In this document: positions 1 through 5,618 of the stretch, in pieces | Layout: each line of letters opens with the position of its first letter | Numbering within the stretch: the stretch's first letter is position 1 | NCBI GenBank assembly: GCA_012841845.1 | Contig: DUTZ01000247.1 | Location: 1 to 8,267 of the forward strand | Reading direction: 5' to 3' | From: Actinomycetales bacterium | Lineage (GTDB): Bacteria > Actinomycetota > Actinomycetes > Mycobacteriales > Mycobacteriaceae | DNA length: 8,267 bases | The notes under the pieces: generated by a model | Databases searched by the model: none | What the model saw: only the letters and a program-made list of their open reading frames with translations | What the model was told of the DNA's origin: nothing | Position numbers and translations under genes: made by a program

Positions 1-177
1 GAGACCGGGGACCGGGCCGCGGACCGCGGGCGCGGCCTCGACGCCCGGCGGGTCGCCGTCGACGTCGGTGACCAGCGCGGCGGTCACCAGCCCGGCTGCC
101 AGGACCAGGACGACGACGAGGACCAGCCCCACCCGCCACAGCGGACCCCGGCCGCGCCACACGCCCTTCGCGCCCAC
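1..177 (-). CDS. N-terminus of membrane-anchored exported protein, probable D-Ala-D-Ala carboxypeptidase (DacB-type), partial
   Basis: Reading the minus strand from a GTG at 177 gives 59 open codons running off the window edge. The product begins with a short basic stretch (VGAKGVWRGRGPLWR), then a strong hydrophobic segment at about residues 17-34 (GLVLVVVLVLAAGLVTAA), then a Pro/Ala/Val-rich stretch. This is the layout of a signal anchor followed by a periplasmic linker. A GGAG at 188-185 lies 7 nt before the GTG, which decides the start; a GTG at 162 is an in-frame alternative. Only the leader is visible, so the catalytic SxxK motif cannot be checked. The DacB assignment rests on position: in mycobacteria, as I recall, the gene divergent from ppa is a dacB-like carboxypeptidase (Rv3627c) that also starts with an anchor and a Pro/Ala linker. 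It would trim peptidoglycan peptides outside the membrane. The reading as an exported protein is firmer than the exact enzyme. Confidence 0.6.
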   Translation of the reverse strand, partial: MGAKGVWRGRGPLWRVGLVLVVVLVLAAGLVTAALVTDVDGDPPGVEAAPAVRGPVPGL

Positions 178-262
178 CGATCCCCTCCCCGAACTCCGCT
201 CCGACACCCCCACGGTATCGGGCACTGTGGCCGCACCCACCCCCGGCTCCGCGGCGGGCGAC

Positions 263-268
263 TAGAAT
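263..268 (+). promoter_or_regulatory. Candidate -10 element for ppa
   Basis: TAGAAT is an AT-rich hexamer close to TATAAT in an otherwise extremely GC-rich spacer. It lies about 95 nt before the ppa GTG, so transcription would begin near 275 and give a leader of about 90 nt. That leader contains a small perfect hairpin, arms GGCGA 303-307 and TCGCC 312-316. No recognisable -35 hexamer lies 16-18 nt upstream, so this is a suggestion only. I could not pick out a promoter for the divergent minus-strand gene. Confidence 0.35.
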
Positions 269-362
269 CTCCCCCGATCGCCCGGGCCCCGGGCCCCTGG
301 GTGGCGAAACGTCGCCCTCACGCCCGTCGAGTCCGCCACCAGACCACCAGTGAGGTACGCCA

Positions 363-875
363 GTGTCCGTCGAAGTGACCATCGAGATCCCCAAGGGCTC
401 GCGCAACAAGTACGAGATCCACCACGAGACCGGCAAGATCTACCTCGACCGGTTCCTCTTCACCTCGATGGGCTACCCGGCCGACTACGGCTACATCGAC
501 GAGACGCTGGCCGACGACGGCGACCCGTGCGACGCGCTGGTCCTGCTCGACGAGTCGGTCTTCCCCGGCGTCATCGTCAAGTCCCGCCTCGTGGGCGTCT
601 ACACCATGTCCGACGAGGCGGGCGGCGACGACAAGCTCCTCTGCGTGCCCCACGGCGACCCGCGCTGGGACCACATCCAGGACATCGGCGACGTGCCGGA
701 GTTCGAGCTCAAGGCCATCGAGCACTTCTTCCTGCGCTACAAGGACCTCGAGCCCGGCAAGTTCGTCGAGCCCGGTGAGTGGAAGGACAAGGCCTACGCC
801 GAGAAGCTCGTCGTGGAGGGCGTCGAGAACTTCAAGAAGCACCCCGAGGAGAAGGCCGAGCCCTTCCGCGGCTGA
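363..875 (+). CDS. ppa: Inorganic pyrophosphatase, family I
   Basis: A 170-residue soluble cytoplasmic enzyme that hydrolyses pyrophosphate to two phosphates with Mg2+, pulling nucleic acid, tRNA-charging and acyl-activation reactions forward. Its length is normal for bacterial family I enzymes. The active-site residues known from the E. coli enzyme can be matched by motif and almost gap-free spacing: E8, K16, R30, Y42, D52, D54, D57, D84, D89, K91, Y126 and K127. The metal-binding signature is DGDPCDA at 52-58, with Cys56 where most homologues have an aliphatic residue. The blocks [10 protein letters not shown] (88-96) and [10 protein letters not shown] (126-135) closely resemble mycobacterial Ppa. 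The GTG start is supported by GAGG at 352-355, 7 nt upstream. It is monocistronic: a minus-strand gene diverges upstream and a terminator follows 14 nt after the stop. Confidence 0.97.
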   Translation: MSVEVTIEIPKGSRNKYEIHHETGKIYLDRFLFTSMGYPADYGYIDETLADDGDPCDALVLLDESVFPGVIVKSRLVGVYTMSDEAGGDDKLLCVPHGDPRWDHIQDIGDVPEFELKAIEHFFLRYKDLEPGKFVEPGEWKDKAYAEKLVVEGVENFKKHPEEKAEPFRG

Positions 876-889
876 GCCTCCCCGCTCCG

Positions 890-922
890 CGGCCCCCGTC
901 CGGTTCGTTCGGACGGGGGCCG
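890..922 (+). terminator. Hairpin terminator after ppa
   Basis: Perfect 13-bp inverted repeat: left arm CGGCCCCCGTCCG (890-902), 7-nt loop (903-909), right arm CGGACGGGGGCCG (910-922). It begins 14 nt after the ppa stop. There is no true U tract (only TCTGCGTT follows), as is common for hairpin terminators in high-GC actinobacteria. It insulates ppa from the tetR-mmpL operon. Confidence 0.8.
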
Positions 923-952
923 TCTGCGTTGTGGCGGCGAGGACGGCGCGGC

Positions 953-966
953 GTGACGGACGTCAC
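953..966 (+). promoter_or_regulatory. Candidate Crp/GlxR-type site upstream of tetR
   Basis: GTGACGGACGTCAC is a perfect inverted repeat with 6-bp arms and a 2-bp centre. It contains the GTGA-N6-TCAC core of cAMP-receptor-family sites (Crp in mycobacteria, GlxR in corynebacteria). Its centre lies about 65 bp before the predicted start of transcription, near the usual range for activation from upstream. The outer T/A of the full consensus is absent (C at both flanks). It could instead be a second site for the adjacent TetR protein, although it shares no sequence with the TGCA dyad downstream. Confidence 0.4.
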
Positions 967-972
967 CCGTGT

Positions 973-1004
973 TGCACCTCACTGCAACTTTGCAGGGGTG
1001 TGCA
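973..1004 (+). promoter_or_regulatory. Candidate TetR operator: 32-bp dyad of four TGCA blocks
   Basis: Four copies of the self-palindromic tetramer TGCA start at 973, 983, 991 and 1001, symmetric about 988.5 with spacings of 10, 8 and 10 bp. The centre (982-995) is the perfect repeat CTGCAA-CT-TTGCAG. Overall, 12 of 16 half-site positions are symmetric. The near-helical spacing fits two dimers on the same region, as known for QacR-type TetR proteins. The dyad covers the candidate -35 of the tetR promoter, as expected for autorepression of the tetR-mmpL operon. The binding protein is inferred from adjacency. Confidence 0.5.
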
Positions 1005-1017
1005 CGTTCCGTAGCGT
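990..1017 (+). promoter_or_regulatory. Candidate promoter of the tetR-mmpL operon, leaderless
   Basis: TTGCAG (990-995) and TAGCGT (1012-1017) are separated by 16 bp and resemble -35 and -10 hexamers. The -10 ends 7 nt before the ATG at 1025, so transcription would begin at or next to the start codon. No convincing Shine-Dalgarno precedes that ATG, which agrees with a leaderless mRNA, common in actinobacteria. Confidence 0.5.
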
Positions 1018-1024
1018 GGACGGC

Positions 1025-1669
1025 ATGCACGCCGACCGCCTCAAGCCCCGCGGGCTCCGGGAGACCAAGAAGGAGCAGACCCGCTCCGCGCTCTCCGACG
1101 CCGCGCTCGCGCTGGTGAGCACGCACGGCTACGAGGCCACCACCGTCGAGGCGATCGCGCGCGCGGCCGGCGTCTCCGTGCGGACCTTCCACAACTACTT
1201 CCCCGGCAAGGCCGCCGCGCTCTCCCACCTGGCCGCCGACCTCGTGCACGAGTACGGCGAGGTCCTCCGGACCCAGCCCGACTCGGTGACCTGCGCGGGC
1301 GCGCTGCGCACCGCGTGGGGCGTGATGCTCGACCGCCACCGCGAGAACGTGGACGCGCTCCGGGCCCTCATCGACGCCCTCGAGTCCAACCCCGACCTGC
1401 GCCGGTACCTGCAGGACCACCACCCGGACGCGCACGCCGCGAGCATCGCGGAGATCGCCCGCCGGCTCGGGATCGACCCCGCCACCTCGATCGCACCCCG
1501 GATCGTCACCGAGATCGCCTTCACCATCGCCGTCAACGTCAGCCGCGCCCTGGACACCCCGGAGGGCGCCGACCGCGGCATGGACGAGCTCCTCGACGAG
1601 GCGTTCTCGGCACTCCCCCTCGTCGTCGCCGCCCCCTCCCCCGACCCCACGATCACCCCGCACAGCTAG
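1025..1669 (+). CDS. TetR/AcrR-family transcriptional regulator
   Basis: A 214-residue DNA-binding repressor typical in size for the family. After a basic N-terminal arm (RLKPRGLRETKKEQTR, residues 5-20) comes the TetR helix-turn-helix at about 22-68, with TTVEAIARAAGVSVRTFHNYFPGKAAAL at 39-66; the recognition helix is near SVRTFHNYF (51-59). The remainder is a helical ligand-binding and dimerisation domain with no readable ligand motif. The reading frame stays open upstream to 779, but that stretch runs through the ppa 3' end and terminator. The ATG at 1025 starts just before the family's usual beginning and fits the promoter geometry. The gene stops 16 nt before the MMPL gene, so the two are almost certainly co-transcribed. 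The likely role is repression of this operon, relieved by a lipid, drug or other substrate of the exporter. The function as local repressor is inferred. Confidence 0.93.
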   Translation: MHADRLKPRGLRETKKEQTRSALSDAALALVSTHGYEATTVEAIARAAGVSVRTFHNYFPGKAAALSHLAADLVHEYGEVLRTQPDSVTCAGALRTAWGVMLDRHRENVDALRALIDALESNPDLRRYLQDHHPDAHAASIAEIARRLGIDPATSIAPRIVTEIAFTIAVNVSRALDTPEGADRGMDELLDEAFSALPLVVAAPSPDPTITPHS

Positions 1670-1685
1670 GAGCACCACCCACCCC

Positions 1686-4103
1686 ATGGCTTCCCTCCTC
1701 TACCGCATCGGCCGCGGCGCCTACCGACGCTGGTACGTCGTCATCGCCGCCTGGCTCGGGCTGCTCGCGCTGGTCGCCGGCCTCGCCGCCGCGTTCTCGG
1801 CGCCCGCCGCCAGCTCGTTCTCCATCCCCGGCATCCCCTCCGAGCGGGCGCAGACCCTGCTCACCGAGCGGTTCCCCGCCGCCGGCGGCGACGACCCGCA
1901 GACCGAGCCCACGTTCACCGTGGTGATCGCCACCGAGGACGCCTCGCCGCTCACCACCCCGGAGAACCAGGAGAAGGTCTCCGCGGTGCTCGACGAGGTC
2001 CGCGCCCTGCCCGGGCTGGCGAACCCCGAGGCCGTCGGCACCGGCGGCCTCCCCGCCGAGGCGCTCGAGCAGGCCGCCGCCGCGGACCCGGAGGCCGCCC
2101 CGTGGCTCACCGCCGTCCGAGCCCAGTCACAGGGCCTGATCCAGCAGTCCACCGCCGCCGGCGCCGACGAGGCCCGGGCGGAGAAGGACGCGGCCACCGT
2201 CTCTCCGCTGTCGCCCGACGAGTCGGTGTACAAGGTGCAGGCCGCCTACGACACGGAGACCACCCCGACGTCGGTCGACGTGACCGCCGAGCAGCACGAG
2301 GCCCTCGCCGCCGTCGCCCAGACCGGCCAGGACCTCGGCCTCGAGGTGGCCTACAACGGGCCCGCCGCGCAGGAGATGGGCGCGATCGGCTTCACGTCCG
2401 AGGCCATCGGCATCGCGGTGGCCCTCGTCGTCCTCGCCATCACCTTCGGCTCCATCGTCGCCGCCGGGCTGCCCATCGTCACCGCCCTGGTCGGCGTCGG
2501 CATCGCCGTGCTGTCCGTCCACGCGCTGTCGGGGACCGTCGACGTCAACGACATGACGCCGATCCTCGCCACCATGCTCGGCCTGGCCGTGGCGATCGAC
2601 TACTCGCTGTTCATCGCCAGCCGCTACAAGCACGAGGCCCGACTCACCGACGACCGCGCCCACGCCGCCGGCCGCGCCGTGGGGACCGCGGGGTCCGCCG
2701 TCGTCTTCGCCGGCCTCACCGTCTTCATCGCCCTCGTCGCGCTGACGGTCGTCGGCATCCCCTTCCTCTCCGTCATGGCCCTCGCGGCCGCCGGCGCCGT
2801 CGTCGTCTCCGTCCTCATCGCACTGACCCTCCTGCCCGCGCTGTTCGGGCTGTTCAAGGGCCGCATGTTCGCCGGGCGTATCCCGCGGGTCACCGCGCCG
2901 GACCCCGAGGACGACGGCGTCCACACCGCCGGCGAGCGCTTCGCCAAGGCCATGCGGTCCAAGCCCTGGGTGGGCCTGGCCGCCGGCGTCGCCGTCCTGG
3001 CCCTGCTCGCCGTCCCGGCCGGCTCGATGCGCCTCGCGCTGCCCTCCGACACGACCATGGAGCAGGGCACGCCGGTGCGCGACGCCTCCGACCTGCTCGA
3101 GCGCGGCTTCGGCCCCGGCGCCAACGCGCCGCTGCTCGCCGTGGTCGACGCCGCCGGCGTCCCCGCCGAGGAGCGCCCCGAGGCGTTCCAGACCGCCGCC
3201 GCCGACTTCCGCGGCATGGACGGCGTGGAGAACGCCCAGGTCGTCCTGACCAACGGCGACCCCGCCGACCCGGCGAGCGCCGACACCGCGCAGGTCCTCG
3301 TCACGCCCACCACCGGGCCCACCGACGAGGCCACCGAGGACCTCCTGCACGCCATGCGCGACCACGCCGGCGCCTACACCGACGCCACCGGCGCCGACTA
3401 CGGCGTCACCGGACTCACCGCCATCCAGGCCGACGTGTCCGAGCAGCTCTCCGACGCGCTCGTGCCCTACCTGGCGATCGTCGTGGGCCTGGCGTTCCTG
3501 CTGCTCATGCTGGTGTTCCGCTCGATCATCGTGCCGCTCACCGCCGCGCTCGGGTTCCTGCTGTCGATGCTCGCCACGCTCGGCGCGACCGTCGCGATCT
3601 TCCAGTGGGGCTGGCTCGGCCTGGTCGAGGGGACGCCGATCATCAGCTTCCTGCCGATCATCCTCATCGGCCTGGTGTTCGGCCTCGCCATGGACTACCA
3701 GGTGTTCCTCGTGTCCCGCATGCGGGAGGCGTACGCGCACGGCGAGTCCGCCACCGACGCGATCGTGCACGGCTACAAGTACGGCGCCCGCGTGGTGAGC
3801 GCGGCCGCGGTGATCATGATCAGCGTCTTCGGCGCCTTCATATTTATGGACATGGCCTTTATCAAGACCATGGGCTTCGCGCTGGCCGCCGCCGTCGCCT
3901 TTGACGCCTTCGTCGTGCGGATGGTGATCGTGCCGTCGCTCATGTACCTGCTCGGCGATCGCGCCTGGTGGCTGCCGCGCTGGCTCGACCGCATCCTGCC
4001 GCGGGTGGACATCGAGGGCGAGAAGCTCGACACCGGGGCACCGTCCGGCGGCTCCCCCGGCACCGACGACGCCGACGCCCGCGAGCTCGCCCACGCCCGC
4101 TGA
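1686..4103 (+). CDS. MMPL-family RND transporter
   Basis: An 805-residue inner-membrane exporter of the MMPL/RND superfamily (MmpL and YdfJ type), which uses the proton gradient to move lipids or hydrophobic compounds. It shows the duplicated 12-helix plan: TM1 at about 16-36, a large periplasmic domain to about 237, TM2-6 up to about 390, TM7 at about 428-446, a second periplasmic domain to about 592, TM8-12 at about 593-752, then a short acidic tail. The Asp-Tyr pairs that relay protons in this family are present in both halves: D305/Y306 in TM4 (LAVAIDYSLFI) and D670/Y671 in TM10 (GLAMDYQVFL). AGGAG at 1668-1672 overlaps the tetR stop and lies 13 nt before the ATG, rather far but the best site. 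The long cytoplasmic tail of MmpL3-type proteins is missing, favouring the general YdfJ-like group; the substrate is unknown. Codons near 3840-3902 are unusually AT-rich. Confidence 0.97.
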   Translation: MASLLYRIGRGAYRRWYVVIAAWLGLLALVAGLAAAFSAPAASSFSIPGIPSERAQTLLTERFPAAGGDDPQTEPTFTVVIATEDASPLTTPENQEKVSAVLDEVRALPGLANPEAVGTGGLPAEALEQAAAADPEAAPWLTAVRAQSQGLIQQSTAAGADEARAEKDAATVSPLSPDESVYKVQAAYDTETTPTSVDVTAEQHEALAAVAQTGQDLGLEVAYNGPAAQEMGAIGFTSEAIGIAVALVVLAITFGSIVAAGLPIVTALVGVGIAVLSVHALSGTVDVNDMTPILATMLGLAVAIDYSLFIASRYKHEARLTDDRAHAAGRAVGTAGSAVVFAGLTVFIALVALTVVGIPFLSVMALAAAGAVVVSVLIALTLLPALFGLFKGRMFAGRIPRVTAPDPEDDGVHTAGERFAKAMRSKPWVGLAAGVAVLALLAVPAGSMRLALPSDTTMEQGTPVRDASDLLERGFGPGANAPLLAVVDAAGVPAEERPEAFQTAAADFRGMDGVENAQVVLTNGDPADPASADTAQVLVTPTTGPTDEATEDLLHAMRDHAGAYTDATGADYGVTGLTAIQADVSEQLSDALVPYLAIVVGLAFLLLMLVFRSIIVPLTAALGFLLSMLATLGATVAIFQWGWLGLVEGTPIISFLPIILIGLVFGLAMDYQVFLVSRMREAYAHGESATDAIVHGYKYGARVVSAAAVIMISVFGAFIFMDMAFIKTMGFALAAAVAFDAFVVRMVIVPSLMYLLGDRAWWLPRWLDRILPRVDIEGEKLDTGAPSGGSPGTDDADARELAHAR

Positions 4104-4139
4104 CGGCTACGCCGGGCCGGCGCCCACGCCACCACCACC

Positions 4140-4213
4140 GAAATCAGCGACTCCACCGCTGGATCGGCAGCCCTCACAGGGGTAGCCGATCCGGCGGTGG
4201 AGTCGCCGATTTC
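4140..4213. terminator. Long hairpin between convergent genes, probable bidirectional terminator or palindromic repeat
   Basis: Two 29-nt arms, 4140-4168 and 4185-4213, pair at 28 of 29 positions: 27 Watson-Crick, one G-T (4160) and one A-C mismatch (4146). The 16-nt loop can form a further CCCT/AGGG hairpin (4171-4174 with 4178-4181). The element lies 36 nt after the MMPL stop and 43 bp beyond the crotonase stop on the other strand, so it could end transcription from both sides. The arms are far longer than terminators need and keep near-perfect pairing, which also fits a dispersed palindromic (REP or MITE-like) element. One window cannot show whether it is repeated. Confidence 0.65.
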
Positions 4214-4214
4214 G

Positions 4215-4248
4215 CGGGGTCGGGAGCGGGGTCGGGAGTGGGAGCGGG
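4215..4248 (+). repeat. G-rich tandem repeat with G-quadruplex potential
   Basis: The 12-nt unit CGGGGTCGGGAG occurs twice in tandem (4215-4226, 4227-4238), followed by a degenerate part unit. The plus strand has six runs of three or four G (from 4216, 4222, 4228, 4234, 4240 and 4246) separated by only 2-3 nt, a textbook intramolecular G-quadruplex motif. It starts right after the long hairpin and ends 9 nt before the crotonase stop codon. MMPL transcripts reading past the hairpin would carry the G-rich form. Confidence 0.65.
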
Positions 4249-4256
4249 ACGACGGC

Positions 4257-5117
4257 TCAGCGGCCGGTGTACCTGGGCTCGCGCTTCTCCAGCGTGGCGC
4301 CGACGGCCTCCATCATGTCGGCGGAGGCGAGGAAGCCGGCATTCCACGTGGCGACGTAGCGGTTGGACTCGCGGATCGGCCCCTCGGTCGCACGGTCGAG
4401 CACCTCGCGCACGCCGCGCACCACGAGCGGCGGGTTGGCGGCGATCTCCGCGGCCGTGGCGTGGGCGGAGTCGAGCACGCCGGCGGCGTCGTCGGCGACG
4501 TGGGTGACGAGGCCGTAGCGCAGGGCGGTCTCGGCGTCGATGTCGCGGCCCGTCAGCGCGAGCTCGCGGGTCAGGCCCTGCCCGATGATGTACGGCAGCC
4601 GCCCGAGCGAGCCCATGTCGGCGACGATGCCCACCTTGACCTCGCGGATCGAGTAGGTGGACTCGGCCGAGCCGTGGCGGACGTCGCACGCGGAGATGAG
4701 GTCCACGGCGCCGCCGATGCAGCGCCCCTGGACCGCGGCGACGGTGGGCGTGCGCGCGGCCGCCACCGAGTCGATGGCCTGCCGCATGGTCTCCACGAAG
4801 TCGAGGATGTCCCGGTTCCGCGAGGCGTCCGGGTTCTTGTCCTGCGGAAGGAAGGCCAGGAACTGCGGCATCATGGCCGCCAGGTCGAGGCCGTAGGAGA
4901 AGTTGCGGCCCTGCCCGGCCACGACGATCGCCCGGATCTCCGGATCGGCGTCGAGCTCGGCCATGACGCGCGGCATCTCGGACCAGAATTCGGGGCCCAT
5001 GCCGTTGTTGGGACCCGGCCCGATCAGCGTCACCTGGGCGACGTGCGGATGCCGGGTCCCCTTCTCGATGCGGACGGAGGCGTACTCGCCGGGGGCGGGA
5101 GCGGTGGAGTCGGTCAT
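4257..5117 (-). CDS. Crotonase-family protein, EchA21-like, probable dienoyl-CoA isomerase type
   Basis: A 286-residue crotonase-fold enzyme acting on acyl-CoA thioesters. FSYGLD (73-78) and the IGGA block (134-137) supply the oxyanion-hole regions. The acidic residues D139 (in AVDL), E159 (in IREV) and D167 (in VADMG) match by motif and exact 20- and 8-residue spacing the catalytic D176, E196 and D204 of rat delta3,5-delta2,4-dienoyl-CoA isomerase. This suggests double-bond shifting in unsaturated fatty acid degradation rather than plain hydration. Whole blocks (HVAQVTLIGPG, GPEFWSEMP, SIREVKVGIVADMGSL, RYVATWNAGFL) resemble what I recall of mycobacterial EchA21. The ATG at 5117 gives a normal family N-terminus; the frame is open far upstream but that part is not family-like and overlaps pspC. 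The Shine-Dalgarno is weak. It follows pspC on the same strand after 101 nt with hairpins, so co-transcription is doubtful. Substrate is inferred only. Confidence 0.95.
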   Translation of the reverse strand: MTDSTAPAPGEYASVRIEKGTRHPHVAQVTLIGPGPNNGMGPEFWSEMPRVMAELDADPEIRAIVVAGQGRNFSYGLDLAAMMPQFLAFLPQDKNPDASRNRDILDFVETMRQAIDSVAAARTPTVAAVQGRCIGGAVDLISACDVRHGSAESTYSIREVKVGIVADMGSLGRLPYIIGQGLTRELALTGRDIDAETALRYGLVTHVADDAAGVLDSAHATAAEIAANPPLVVRGVREVLDRATEGPIRESNRYVATWNAGFLASADMMEAVGATLEKREPRYTGR

Positions 5118-5124
5118 GCGCTCA

Positions 5125-5139
5125 GCCTGCCAGACAGGC
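5125..5139. promoter_or_regulatory. Small inverted repeat just upstream of the crotonase start
   Basis: GCCTG-CCAGA-CAGGC is a perfect inverted repeat with 5-bp arms and a 5-bp centre, ending 8 bp before the crotonase ATG (minus strand). Its position suits an operator or a hairpin controlling translation start, but in DNA this GC-rich a short repeat may be chance. Confidence 0.25.
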
Positions 5140-5158
5140 GGAGCGTGGTCCGCATCTC

Positions 5159-5220
5159 CCGCCGTTCCGGCGGTCGGGACCCGCAGCCCGGGCGGTCCGG
5201 CCCCGCGACCCGGGCGGGTC
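5159..5220 (-). terminator. Candidate hairpins after pspC
   Basis: GACCCG (5178-5183) pairs with CGGGTC (5215-5220), and CCCGGG (5187-5192) with CCCGGG (5209-5214), leaving a 3-nt bulge and a 16-nt loop. The stem overlaps the pspC stop codon. A second perfect hairpin, CCGCCG (5159-5164) with CGGCGG (5168-5173), follows downstream on the minus strand. Neither has a U tract. They could reduce read-through from pspC into the crotonase gene. Confidence 0.35.
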
Positions 5221-5446
5221 AGGCGCCACGCTCCGGCATGACGTACCACAGGACCGGGTACGCGAGCACCGGGACGCCGGACAGCAGGAACGCCGCCAGC
5301 ACGTAGAGCACCCGAACCAGGCTGGTGTCGAGGCCGAAGTAGTCGGCGAGGCCGCCGCAGACGCCGGCGATCATCCGGTCCTGGGACCGCGTCAGCTTCT
5401 TGGGGGCCCCTCCGGCGGGGTCGGTGTAGGCGGGACCGGTGTTCAT
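5219..5446 (-). CDS. Small PspC-domain membrane protein
   Basis: A 75-residue protein consisting almost only of a PspC domain. A short polar N-terminus is followed by KKLTRSQDRMIAGVCGGLA (16-34), the signature GVCGGLADYFGLD (28-40), and a hydrophobic segment at about 43-70 ending YVMPE. PspC domains occur in envelope-stress systems (phage shock protein C in E. coli; sensor kinases and LiaF-like proteins in Gram-positives). Single-domain copies are common in actinobacteria and of unclear role. The ATG at 5446 is well supported by GAGGAG at 5458-5453 with 6 nt spacing. It diverges from the unknown gene at 5619 across a 172-bp GC-rich gap in which I see only that gene's -10, and lies upstream of the crotonase gene. 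No kinase or pspA partner is visible. Confidence 0.92.
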   Translation of the reverse strand: MNTGPAYTDPAGGAPKKLTRSQDRMIAGVCGGLADYFGLDTSLVRVLYVLAAFLLSGVPVLAYPVLWYVMPERGA

Positions 5447-5605
5447 GGCGCACTCCTCGTCGTCGTCGCGGGAGCCTGGCGGTCTCCCTGGTCCCGGGGC
5501 CTCTCCCCCGGCACCTCCCACTCTCCTCTCCCGGGCGCCGCGGCACATCCGGGAACGACCCCGATCCGCACCCTGAGATCCGGCTCGGGGTCCGGGCCGC
5601 GCGGG

Positions 5606-5611
5606 TAGCCT
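5606..5611 (+). promoter_or_regulatory. Candidate -10 for the gene at 5619, leaderless
   Basis: TAGCCT fits the TANNNT form of actinobacterial -10 elements and ends 7 nt before the ATG at 5619, the same distance as in front of tetR. Transcription would start at or beside the ATG. No clear -35 is seen, and the only purine run (AGG, 5614-5616) is too near the ATG to act as a ribosome site. Confidence 0.4.
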
Positions 5612-5618
5612 GCAGGTC

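Noticed and set aside
68..265. 65-codon plus-strand open frame starting MTSAAVTSPAART
   Set aside because: Low-complexity Thr/Pro/Arg composition, antisense to the well-supported signal-anchor N-terminus on the minus strand.
281..301. GC-only palindromic run CCCGGGCCCC...GGG before ppa
   Set aside because: Runs of this kind are expected by chance at this base composition and have no defined arms and loop.
779..1024. Upstream extension of the TetR reading frame
   Set aside because: It runs through the end of ppa, its terminator and the control region; the translation is Arg-rich and not family-like.
3811..3822. Perfect 12-bp palindrome TGATCATGATCA inside the MMPL gene
   Set aside because: It encodes conserved-type TM residues (VIMIS) and follows from repeated ATC/ATG codons; no reason to see a site.
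2102..4094. Long open frames of about 600 codons (plus) and 655 codons (minus) overlapping the MMPL gene
   Set aside because: Arg/Gly/His-rich shadow frames caused by high GC; the MMPL frame has clear TM helices and conserved Asp-Tyr pairs.
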